A stretch of 44,588 bases of DNA, taken from assembly GCA_028688755.1 (NCBI GenBank), contig JAQTXN010000004.1, positions 1-44,588 of the forward strand. Reading direction: 5' to 3'. The position numbers and the translations under genes are program-made. The DNA comes from Methylococcales bacterium (lineage in GTDB: Bacteria > Pseudomonadota > Gammaproteobacteria > Methylococcales > Methylomonadaceae). Below the pieces are notes generated by a model that did no database searches, had not been told where the DNA came from, and saw nothing but the letters and a program-made list of their open reading frames with translations. Each line of letters opens with the position of its first letter. Within the stretch, counting starts at the first letter, position 1. Below are positions 1-8,678 of the stretch, one piece after another.

Positions 1-290
1 TTCAGGCGTTGGCGCAGGAATAGGTGTGGGTTCAGGTGTTGGCGCAGGCACAGGTGTGGGTTCAGGCGTTGGCGCAGGAACAGGTGTGGATTCTGGCGTT
101 GGAGTAGGAACGGGAGTTGGTTCTGGTGTTGGCGAAGGCACAGGTGTGGGTTCAGGCGTTGGTGCAGGCACAGGTGTGGGTTCAGGTATTGGTGCAGGCA
201 CAGGTGTGGGTTCAGGTATTGGCGCAGGAACGGGCGTGGGTTCAGGCGTTGGCGCAGGAACAGGTGTTGGCACAGGCGCAGGTGTTGGTG
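1..290 (-). repeat. 30-bp tandem repeat encoding a Pro-rich decapeptide
   Basis: About nine to ten degenerate copies of a 30-bp unit occupy the left edge and continue out of the window. On the minus strand, in frame with the haemagglutinin-like gene, each unit encodes roughly PVPAPTPEPT, giving a Pro at nearly every second residue. Copies differ mainly at third positions (gcaggaaca versus gcaggcaca), so the protein repeat is under selection or recently amplified. Such PxP tracts usually form stiff extended stalks. Copy number is likely to vary between strains by slippage. Confidence 0.9.
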
Positions 291-2550
291 CAACGTAAAT
301 TTGCACATCAGGGAAAATACCGTTTGGCAAATCGTTTGATTTTATAGCAGGCGTAACGCCACTCGCATTGGATGAATACAAGCTAGCCGTGCTAACTATT
401 GTGTTAGCTTCAAACAATAATCCCGTGTCCGTATTTGCACCTATCCCCGTCAAGGTAATGACATTGCCTGTTATGTGTGTTGTATCGGTGCTTAGCCCAT
501 AATTACTTTGTCCATCTGCGGTAGCACTTTTCCCCGTTCCCGTCATTGTAATCGTGCCAGTGCCGCTTGAAATAACGCTATTTCTGTCGTTGTTATGGTC
601 AGCACTGTTTGCATACCCCGTCATGAATATCCCGTTGTTACCGCTATTTCCAACGCCCGCAACGCCCGTAATCGTTATATTGCCGTTTACACTGTTAATG
701 GTGGATTCATTGATAAACACACCATGCGCGTTATTAGCATCAGCTTGAGAAAAGCCTTCACCACTCAAGTTAATCGCGCCACCTTTGGAATCAATGGTTG
801 CTTTGGTCATCGTGATACCTTCAAGTTGATTGGTATCAACGCCATAGCCTTTTCCGCCTGTTAACGTGATATTACCGCCATTACTTTTTAGTGCAGAACC
901 GCCATTTAGTTGGACGTTGCCCGCATTTAAACTCCCCGCATTTGCAGTTAAGGTAATATCGAGTGTTCCAGCTGTGTCTATTGCTTCGATTGCAATGTCG
1001 GGATTGATAATGATGGCGTGATCGGCAATGAGTGATAATGAAGTGGGGGTGCTACTTGTTTTTGTGATACTTGCTGCAACGGTAATATCACCCGTATCTG
1101 TGCCGCCGCCTGCGGTCGTAATCGAGACGTTGCCTGTATTTAAATTATTGGCAATATCACTCGCCCAAATTATGGATGTTTGCGTAGGAATATAAGAGGC
1201 AGAAAACGGCGGTCTATTCGCTTCGATGACGATGCCGTTGGCATCTACTTCATCATCCACAATTGTGATGTTGTAAGGATCGAGCAACCAATTGCCACTA
1301 TGACCTTTTGGTGCAGAGGTATCAACGCGAACGCCTTTGGTGTCAAGTTTATGACCTGATGTTTCAACAAATCCACCATTGCCCGAATTATTTCCCCCTT
1401 TCGCACTCATTTTGCCATGTACAGCGGTTTCACTATCTGACCAAACGATGATTTTACCGCCTTCTCCTGTTGTCTTTGCATTAGCGGTAATTTGGGTATT
1501 TTTATCCAGTGTCGTGTTTTTGGCATTTTGAATGGCAGAGTTTTTACCTTGATAATCGCCTCCGATTAGAACTACACCACCACCCTTTTCACCCGATGCA
1601 CTGACTTTCGATTCATTCAACACAGCCACTCTTTCAGCGGTGATTTCTACTTTTCCGCCTTTGCCCGTTGAGTTATCGGCAAGTGTTTTACTGTTACCCG
1701 AAAGCGTGACATCTTGCCTTGCAAATAAGCGAATATGCCCTTGTTTGTCGATTTCAATGCCGTTTGCATCAGGGCGAGAATGGCTCGCATCAATTAAGCT
1801 ATTTTGTTTAATCGACCCAGCAAAGACGTTAATCACACCGCCTTCACTGAGCAATTGTCCAATGTTTAGCACTTTGTCTTTGGGTGCTTGAACTTTAAAA
1901 CGCATTTCGGGATTATCCAGACTCGTCATCGTCATGTCTTGACCCGCTGCAAGCGTGATTTGTCCACCTTCACTTTGAATAATGCCTTTGTTTTCGATAT
2001 TGGGCGAAATCAACACTATGTTACCGTCCTGACCCGCGTGAATAATACCTTCGTTGGTAATATCCCCTGCTTTTGACCCTGCAACAAAATGAAAATTCCC
2101 TTTTTTAAAATCGTCGTCACTTAAATTTAAACTCGATGCAATCAATCCCTGCGTGTCAATTTGTGCGCCCGCTCCAAACACAATGCCATTGGGATTGATG
2201 ATAAACACTTTGCCGTTCGAATAAAGCTGTCCCAAAATTTCGCTTGGATTCCCGCCCATCACCCGATTTAGTACCGCACTTTGTCCGTTTTCTTGAATGA
2301 AACGCACAATTTCATTTTGTGCAATGTCAAAATTTTGCCAGTTAATAATGGCATTCGGACTGTTCGTAATTTTCATCTCACCCGAAATAGAATTATCGAA
2401 ATTCACATTGCCGCCGATAACCTGAAAGCCGTTAGGATTAGGTAGCGAAACAGATGGGTTTAAAATCGCTAATATCGCAAAACTTAACGCATTACGGCGT
2501 AAATTTTTTACGCTATTTAGTTGATTGAAAAAACTATTTTTTATTTTCAT
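1..2550 (-). CDS. Filamentous haemagglutinin-like TpsA exoprotein (3' end beyond window)
   Basis: The frame is open from the ATG at 2550 to the window edge (850 codons), so the C-terminus is missing. The N-terminus (residues 1-35) has basic residues and a hydrophobic stretch (ALSFAILAILNPSVS), as in a signal peptide. Residues about 40-170 match the two-partner-secretion (haemagglutination activity, PF05860-type) domain, with NRVMGGNPSEILGQL around 95-110 and the hallmark NPNGI at 119-123. Residues about 200-700 are Gly/Asn/Thr-rich and repetitive, as expected of a right-handed beta-helix. From about residue 750 the chain becomes a Pro-rich repeat. By family knowledge it would cross the inner membrane by Sec and the outer membrane through a TpsB pore. 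No TpsB gene is seen here; it may lie left of the window. The role is probably adhesion; the ligand is unknown. It is divergent from the RTX gene at 2801. No clear Shine-Dalgarno sequence is visible. Confidence 0.9.
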   Translation of the reverse strand, partial: MKIKNSFFNQLNSVKNLRRNALSFAILAILNPSVSLPNPNGFQVIGGNVNFDNSISGEMKITNSPNAIINWQNFDIAQNEIVRFIQENGQSAVLNRVMGGNPSEILGQLYSNGKVFIINPNGIVFGAGAQIDTQGLIASSLNLSDDDFKKGNFHFVAGSKAGDITNEGIIHAGQDGNIVLISPNIENKGIIQSEGGQITLAAGQDMTMTSLDNPEMRFKVQAPKDKVLNIGQLLSEGGVINVFAGSIKQNSLIDASHSRPDANGIEIDKQGHIRLFARQDVTLSGNSKTLADNSTGKGGKVEITAERVAVLNESKVSASGEKGGGVVLIGGDYQGKNSAIQNAKNTTLDKNTQITANAKTTGEGGKIIVWSDSETAVHGKMSAKGGNNSGNGGFVETSGHKLDTKGVRVDTSAPKGHSGNWLLDPYNITIVDDEVDANGIVIEANRPPFSASYIPTQTSIIWASDIANNLNTGNVSITTAGGGTDTGDITVAASITKTSSTPTSLSLIADHAIIINPDIAIEAIDTAGTLDITLTANAGSLNAGNVQLNGGSALKSNGGNITLTGGKGYGVDTNQLEGITMTKATIDSKGGAINLSGEGFSQADANNAHGVFINESTINSVNGNITITGVAGVGNSGNNGIFMTGYANSADHNNDRNSVISSGTGTITMTGTGKSATADGQSNYGLSTDTTHITGNVITLTGIGANTDTGLLFEANTIVSTASLYSSNASGVTPAIKSNDLPNGIFPDVQIYVAPTPAPVPTPVPAPTPEPTPVPAPIPEPTPVPAPIPEPTPVPAPTPEPTPVPSPTPEPTPVPTPTPESTPVPAPTPEPTPVPAPTPEPTPIPAPTPE

Positions 2551-2800
2551 GGCGTTTTTCTATAAGGTCATATTGCGAATTTTTTGAGAGTGCATTTAAA
2601 ACTGAACTCGGACAAGTTGAATGGCTGTTTGTTGTATTAGTTAGTCGGTATGACGGTCTGAATCTTAACAAGCAGTAATGGTTAAATCTGTGATACTTCT
2701 CACGTTTTTAATAATAAAAAATAGTTACACTGCAAACGGCGTGCCTTTACGCTTTTTTCATCCAGAAACTTTATTTTCAAATAATTAGGGGATTTTTCTC
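2551..2800. promoter_or_regulatory. Divergent intergenic region between the TpsA-like and RTX genes
   Basis: This 250-bp AT-rich gap must hold the promoters for both divergent surface-protein genes. On the plus strand AGGGGA (2787-2792) is a good Shine-Dalgarno sequence eight bases before the ATG at 2801. No convincing paired -35/-10 boxes, riboswitch or small ORF could be assigned by eye. The region is otherwise unremarkable. Confidence 0.45.
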
Positions 2801-5800
2801 ATGACTTTAACAGTTAACCAAATTACCACAGCACCGTCTTTTAGTTTAAATACCATTGACGGTGCGCCAGTATTTAACGGTACGCCAGAAGTATTTACAG
2901 CAACTTTTGGGGCTGTCAGTGCTAATGCTACGCCATACACTATATTTTTCGATGGCGTTACTTACACTGATTCAGGGAGTGGTACTGCCACAGGTAGTGA
3001 TACTGCCGCTGCTTTTGTTAGTTATTACAATGCACAAAGTGGAGCTACATGGACGGCTGTTAATAACAATAATGGAACGGTCACTTTTACAAATAAAACA
3101 GCTGGTGCAGTTGTTACAGACATAGCAACGTCTGATTTCACTGGAACAGCAACAGGGGCTGTGACTGCTGTAAGTACTGATACTCAAGGTGCTGACCCAG
3201 TAGCTGCAGTCACAGAAACAACTGATGTTACTTTCCCATCTTTAAATGCTGGCGATACGTTCTCATTGGCAGGCGTAACCGTTTTTGCTACAGAATTTGT
3301 TCAAGATACTGCTCTTGCAGCCGTATTCGCTGGACAAACTGATGGCGCAACGATTTCTGGAACAGGATTTACCACCACTGGAACGTTGATTGGATATTCA
3401 ACAGGTACTAGCTCTGGAGCAACAGTCACATTCACTTCTTCAACTTCAGACACGAACGTTTCTGATCTTGGGGTTATTGATGCTAGCGCAGGACGGACTG
3501 TTACACTTAGTGAAGTGACAAATGATACAACTACTCCGCTGACAAGTAGCACAGCATCGTTCACAATCACAGATACGAATAATGTTGATATAAATATCGC
3601 GTCAGTCACAGCATCGGACGATTTGACGGGGGGATTAGCAGGAACGTTAGCAGGTAGTTTCGATACTGCTGCGTTGATACAAATGTTGGCATTCACTGTT
3701 GGTGGAGGGCAAACAAAAACACTTACTACACCATCATCACAATCCGTTGGTTTCACTTTTGATTCTACAGCTTTAGGCGAGGCGTTTAATGCGATTCCAG
3801 ATGGACAGGTATTAACGCTGACGTATCAAGTCAATTTCACTGATGCTAATGGCGAGGGAACAAGCACCAGAGCCGTCGTTGTGAATATCACAGGTGCTAA
3901 CGATAGACCTTATGTTGTTAACGCTGTTCCAAATATCTCAACTTACACTGGCGACACGCTAAGTCAGGATTTTTCTTCCAACTTTGCTGATTACGATGTT
4001 GGGGACGCTCTGACCTATAGCGCGACAGGGTTACCAACAGGAGTTACTCTTTCATCAAATGGCATTTTGACTGGTGACAATTCTGGAGCCGTACCTGCTG
4101 CTTTAGCTGGAGATTACTTAATTACAGTAACCGCGACAGATTCGCATACTACAACACGAACCAGTTCATTCCTTCTTTCAGTAACTAATGAGCCTACTGC
4201 TGCCAACCAAATAGGCAACATATTTGTAAATACGTCTGGTAACGACACATTCTTAGGTTCTAATGCTTTGGATGTTGTGACGTATTCTCAATATGTACCT
4301 GGTAGCGGTACAACAGGCGTTACTGTCACATTGCCTGCTCTTGATGATGCTACACATCAAGGTTCAACAACAGATGGCACAGATTTATTCCAAAATATCG
4401 ATAACTTAATCGGTAGTGCCTACGATGACACACTCGCGGGTAACGCGACTGCCAACATCATTTATGGTGGCGCGGGAGCTGACATAATCACAGGCAACGG
4501 CGGTGGTGACATTCTTTACGGCGATGCGGGGAATGACACCATTAACATTGCTTCAGCTGATACAGTTCATGGCGGAGCAGGTGATGATGCGATAGTCGCA
4601 GCAGCGACATTAACTTCTGCCACAGTTGATAGTGGTGCTGGAGCTGATACGTTATCACTCGCAGGAAATGGCAATGTACTAAACATTTTGGACACAGATG
4701 GAATTGCGATTAGCAGTTCTAGCTCAACAACTGATGCAATTACTTTTAGTAGCCAAACAACAAGCACAAGTTATGTAGGTACGGCAGCTGCTACATTAAC
4801 GCTATTTAATGGCACAAACTCTATTTCGGTTGATGATGCAACGGTTACTATCGCGGGTGGTACGGGTGGGGATACCATCAATTTTGTTACTACTGCGTTA
4901 ACCGCTGCTTCAATTGATGGTGCTGCGGGAACTGATAGTGCCACACTTGCAGCTGGTACAAATACCGCAACGTTCACTGATGTTGAAACTATCACTGCAA
5001 CTGCAGCAACAACTGGCTCAACATTAACTGTTGCAAATTCAAATACTGGCATTAACTCTACCGTTATCAGTGGTGTTGGTACTCAAACCATCACGAATGC
5101 GACCAGTGGCACGACTGTTACAGTTAATGATGCAACCAATAACCTGACTACAACGCTGGTAACTGGTGCAGCTGCTGGTGACTATATCGTCAATGGTGGA
5201 ACGGGACTGGCTACAATCACAGCTACGGGCAGCACAGGTACTTTAGTTGTTACTGATGCTAATTTATCAGGGAACGCTCAAGCAATTGCTGCAGGAGCTG
5301 GCAATATCACCGTTCATAGCAGCGATGTATCAGACACCATCACCGTAACAGGACTTACTACAGCGAACCAAAGTTTTGTAGGAGATGGGGCGAGCAAATT
5401 TAATGTTACGGGCGATGCTACTGCTCAATCGATTACCACAAGTTCAGACAATGACACCGTAACAGGTGGCGGTGGGGCTGATGCTATTACAACAAACAGT
5501 GGCGATGACATTATCAATTTTGCTACTGCAACGGATTTAGCTGCTGTTGCAACTGTTGATGCGGGGGCTGGGACTGCTGACACCATTGTAATCACTACTA
5601 CAGGTGAAACCATAGTAGATACAGACTTCACCCACGTCGTTAATGTTGAAAAACTTAAACTTTCTGGTGCGACGGCAAATAGCGTAACGTTAGATACAGC
5701 AGCTCATACAGCTGGTATTGCAGCGGTTATTACAGGAAGTGGTGCAACAACTGTCACCGATACGTCAAGTAACAGTATTGCTGTTGATATGGCAACGCAA

Positions 5801-8455
5801 CATGGAACAACATTAACAACGGGGGCTGCGACTTCTGCTTATGCTATTACAGGCGATGCTGCAACTACAGCAATCACAGCAACTGGCAGCTCAGGTGATT
5901 TAACAATCAGCGAAGCTAACTTAACAGGAGATGCTCAAACTATTGCTGCGGGTACAGGTAACATCACGATTACTGGCGGTGATACAAGCGACACAATCAC
6001 GATTACAGGAATTTCTACTGCAAATCAATTGCTATCTGCTGGAACCACAGCCCCTAAATACAACGTAACATCTGCAAGCACTTCAGGCATAGGCGTTGTC
6101 ATTGAAACAGGTGGTAATAACGATACGATTGTCGGTGGTGCTGGTAATGACACGATTGTCGGTGATTTGGGCGATGACATCATTACTGGCGGTGCTGGTG
6201 CTGATAGCTTAGATGGTGGCTCTGACAATGACACTTTCTTATTCAATACTGGCGATGTGGTTACGAATGAAAATTTGGTTGATGTTAGTGGAACTGCTGA
6301 CACAATTAAAGTCGTAACAAGTACCGATTTCTCTGCACTAGCAACGGCTACAATTTTAAATGCGGCGGGCATTGAACAAGTCCTTATCACCTCAGGACAA
6401 ACTGCAACATTCAAAGGTTCGCAATTAACTGGGCAAGTAATTAACGTCAATGCAGATTCAGCATCTGCTGCAGGTTTGATTATTAACGTAGCGACTGGCA
6501 CGGTCAACCTATCTTCATTGACTTTTACAGCAACAAGCGGTGATGCTTTCGACACTGGCACTGATACAGTTACAATCAATCAAGCCGCTAGTACGAATGT
6601 AACAGGAACAAGCATTGCTGATACATTCAACATTGCCTCAGGTGATACAGTTAATGCTGGTGGTGGTATTGATGCGATTGTAGCTGCGGCAGCATTAACA
6701 TCGGCAACGATTACAGGCGGTGCTGATGCGGATACCTTGTCGCTTTTCGCTGGAACAAATACTTTGCACATTGGTGATGCAGATGGTATCGCAATTTCTG
6801 GGGCTTCAGGTTCTAATGTTGATACCATTACTTTTGACGTTGCTACCGCAAATACTTCTTATGCTGGTGGAGCTGGCGGTATTGATGTCCTTCACTTAGG
6901 TGGAAGCACAACTAACGCTCTTAGTATTAACGACGGCTACGCGAATGTTACGGGCGGAACAGGTGCTGACAGCATCACTTTTATCACAACCGCTTTAAGC
7001 AATGTCACCGTTGATGGTGGCACAGGATCTGATAACATCGTAGCAGTACCTGCTCAAGCGAATACTGCTACGTTCAAAGATGTAGAATCAATTACAGCGA
7101 CTGCGGCATTAACCGCATCTACCTTTGCAATTCAAGGTACTTCACCAACTACCATTATTGCTGGTGCTGGTACGCAAACAATCACAAGTACAAACAGCGC
7201 GTTGACAACTATCACGCCAACAGCAAGTTCAACCAGTCAAATCACAACTGGTGCATCAACAGGAAATTATTCTATTGGTACAGCAACTGGTATGAATGCA
7301 GTCAATGCCAGTGCAAGTACGACAGGAACATTAACAATTGTTGCTCCTGCCGCCGATTTCACACTAACAGAAGGCACTACTAATGGCAGTGCGGTCAGCA
7401 TTAGTGGTGGAAATTCCGCTAACACGATTACTGTTACTGGATCAACGGTAGCTCATACCTTTACCAGTACCGCAGCCTCTAAAGTGAATTACACAGGCGG
7501 TGCTGGAAATCAAACTATCAGATCTGGAGCTGGAGATGACACAATCAATGGTGGTGCAGGTGCTGATAGCATGGTTGGTGGTTCAGGTAACGATACTTAC
7601 TACGTTGATAACACGGGGGATGTGGTATTTGAAAGTAGTGCCAATACCAGTAGCACAGCCGATTCAATTATCAGTAGCGTTAGTTACATATTACCGACTT
7701 ATGTTGAAAATTTGACTGTAACAGGCTCATCAAACTTGAACGTTACAGGTAATAATCAAAACAACACGCTTACTGGCAATAATGGTAACAACACTATTGA
7801 TGGTGGTACAGGTGCAGATACGATGGCAGGCGGTGGTTTAGGCAATGACACGTTTATTGTAGATAATGCGCTAGACTCCGTTGATGGAGGCTCTGGAACA
7901 GATTCAGTTAATGCCGCCGTCACATTTGATCTAAGTGCTAGAAATGGCAATGCCAATATCGAAAATTTGACACTGACTGGTCGATTAGTCATTAACGGAA
8001 CAGGAAACAGCATTGCAAATACGATTGCTGGTAACATTAGTAACAATGTTCTATCTGGTCTTGGCGGTAATGACTCGATTAACGGTTATGATGGTAACGA
8101 CACTATCATCGGTGGTATTGGACAAGATTCACTGTCGGGTGGTGCTGGTTCTGACAAATTTGTGTTTGTTGCGGGTGATTCCGCTTATGGAATAAGTCGA
8201 GATGAAATCACTGATTTCAACCGTGTCTTGGGAGAGAAAATAGATCTTTCTTCAATAGCAGGTACATTCACATTTTTGGGAAGTATTGCAAGTGGAAGTG
8301 CCGCAACAAGCCTAGGCTCAATGCAATTAAGATATTACGTTTCTGGTAGTGATGCTATTATTCAAGCAAATACTACTGGTTCATCAGCTACTCCAGATTT
8401 TGAAATCAAAGTGACAGGTGTAACAGCGTTATCTTCTGTGGACTTCGTCCTCTAA
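2801..8455 (+). CDS. Giant RTX/VCBS repeat protein, type I secreted
   Basis: This is an 1884-residue, very Thr/Ala/Gly/Asp-rich protein almost free of Cys, typical of large extracellular adhesins or S-layer-like proteins. From the N-terminus: two beta-rich modules (about 30-110 and 140-225); a VCBS-like domain ending in GANDRP (about 240-370); a cadherin/putative-Ig domain (about 375-465, ADYDVGDALTYSATGLP); then RTX nonapeptides starting with GGAGADIITGNGGGDILYG near 550. Long internal duplications fill 577-1580. A common RTX module (VDNTGDVVFESS ... ENLTVTG) lies near 1590-1640, followed by more GGxGxDxhx repeats. The C-terminus has EITDFNRVLGEKIDLSSIAG and ends ALSSVDFVL, a non-cleaved type I secretion signal. 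It should bind Ca2+ outside the cell. There is no signal peptide and no catalytic domain is recognised. Start: ATG with AGGGGA upstream. A terminator follows. The exporter is not in this window. Confidence 0.93.
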   Translation: MTLTVNQITTAPSFSLNTIDGAPVFNGTPEVFTATFGAVSANATPYTIFFDGVTYTDSGSGTATGSDTAAAFVSYYNAQSGATWTAVNNNNGTVTFTNKTAGAVVTDIATSDFTGTATGAVTAVSTDTQGADPVAAVTETTDVTFPSLNAGDTFSLAGVTVFATEFVQDTALAAVFAGQTDGATISGTGFTTTGTLIGYSTGTSSGATVTFTSSTSDTNVSDLGVIDASAGRTVTLSEVTNDTTTPLTSSTASFTITDTNNVDINIASVTASDDLTGGLAGTLAGSFDTAALIQMLAFTVGGGQTKTLTTPSSQSVGFTFDSTALGEAFNAIPDGQVLTLTYQVNFTDANGEGTSTRAVVVNITGANDRPYVVNAVPNISTYTGDTLSQDFSSNFADYDVGDALTYSATGLPTGVTLSSNGILTGDNSGAVPAALAGDYLITVTATDSHTTTRTSSFLLSVTNEPTAANQIGNIFVNTSGNDTFLGSNALDVVTYSQYVPGSGTTGVTVTLPALDDATHQGSTTDGTDLFQNIDNLIGSAYDDTLAGNATANIIYGGAGADIITGNGGGDILYGDAGNDTINIASADTVHGGAGDDAIVAAATLTSATVDSGAGADTLSLAGNGNVLNILDTDGIAISSSSSTTDAITFSSQTTSTSYVGTAAATLTLFNGTNSISVDDATVTIAGGTGGDTINFVTTALTAASIDGAAGTDSATLAAGTNTATFTDVETITATAATTGSTLTVANSNTGINSTVISGVGTQTITNATSGTTVTVNDATNNLTTTLVTGAAAGDYIVNGGTGLATITATGSTGTLVVTDANLSGNAQAIAAGAGNITVHSSDVSDTITVTGLTTANQSFVGDGASKFNVTGDATAQSITTSSDNDTVTGGGGADAITTNSGDDIINFATATDLAAVATVDAGAGTADTIVITTTGETIVDTDFTHVVNVEKLKLSGATANSVTLDTAAHTAGIAAVITGSGATTVTDTSSNSIAVDMATQHGTTLTTGAATSAYAITGDAATTAITATGSSGDLTISEANLTGDAQTIAAGTGNITITGGDTSDTITITGISTANQLLSAGTTAPKYNVTSASTSGIGVVIETGGNNDTIVGGAGNDTIVGDLGDDIITGGAGADSLDGGSDNDTFLFNTGDVVTNENLVDVSGTADTIKVVTSTDFSALATATILNAAGIEQVLITSGQTATFKGSQLTGQVINVNADSASAAGLIINVATGTVNLSSLTFTATSGDAFDTGTDTVTINQAASTNVTGTSIADTFNIASGDTVNAGGGIDAIVAAAALTSATITGGADADTLSLFAGTNTLHIGDADGIAISGASGSNVDTITFDVATANTSYAGGAGGIDVLHLGGSTTNALSINDGYANVTGGTGADSITFITTALSNVTVDGGTGSDNIVAVPAQANTATFKDVESITATAALTASTFAIQGTSPTTIIAGAGTQTITSTNSALTTITPTASSTSQITTGASTGNYSIGTATGMNAVNASASTTGTLTIVAPAADFTLTEGTTNGSAVSISGGNSANTITVTGSTVAHTFTSTAASKVNYTGGAGNQTIRSGAGDDTINGGAGADSMVGGSGNDTYYVDNTGDVVFESSANTSSTADSIISSVSYILPTYVENLTVTGSSNLNVTGNNQNNTLTGNNGNNTIDGGTGADTMAGGGLGNDTFIVDNALDSVDGGSGTDSVNAAVTFDLSARNGNANIENLTLTGRLVINGTGNSIANTIAGNISNNVLSGLGGNDSINGYDGNDTIIGGIGQDSLSGGAGSDKFVFVAGDSAYGISRDEITDFNRVLGEKIDLSSIAGTFTFLGSIASGSAATSLGSMQLRYYVSGSDAIIQANTTGSSATPDFEIKVTGVTALSSVDFVL

Positions 8456-8499
8456 TTCACACCTAACCCTCGGCACTCAGCTGAGGAACTAAAGCAAAC

Positions 8500-8532
8500 A
8501 AAAGCCTCAGTCCTTTCGGATTGGGGCTTTTT
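8500..8532 (+). terminator. Rho-independent terminator of the RTX gene
   Basis: A hairpin with arms AAAAGCCTCAGTCC and GGATTGGGGCTTTT (two G-U wobbles, loop TTTC) runs into a T-rich tail. It lies 45 bases after the stop codon and isolates the RTX gene from the corrinoid operon. Confidence 0.85.
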
Positions 8533-8647
8533 ATTGGGTGTGCAGAAAGCATCTCTTATGTAAATTCTTTCCATTTTTAGCCCCTTTCATTTTCGATTTT
8601 TTGAGCCATATCTTTAACGTTATAGCTGTTTGATTCCATGATATATT

Positions 8648-8670
8648 TTACGTTTTATATTCAAACGTAA
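8648..8670. promoter_or_regulatory. Perfect 8-7-8 inverted repeat before the corrinoid operon
   Basis: The arms TTACGTTT and AAACGTAA are exact reverse complements around a 7-base spacer, and end eight bases before the ATG at 8679. The site replaces any obvious Shine-Dalgarno sequence. It could be a dimeric repressor or activator operator, or an mRNA hairpin that controls access to the start codon. The sequence does not distinguish these. Confidence 0.55.
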
Positions 8671-8678
8671 CGTTATTC

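Noticed and set aside
1..290. CRISPR-like array
   Set aside because: The repeats are directly contiguous, vary at third positions and have no spacers; they encode a regular peptide.
26..347. Gly/Val-rich and Val/Gln-rich open frames on the plus strand
   Set aside because: They are shadows of the 30-bp repeat. The minus-strand frame is open for all 850 codons and carries a recognisable TPS domain.
3301..8046. Several open frames on the minus strand inside the RTX giant
   Set aside because: They are Val/Ala/Ser-rich antisense shadows of Thr/Asp/Gly-rich repeats, without start signals or domains. The same holds for antisense frames under both octapeptide genes.
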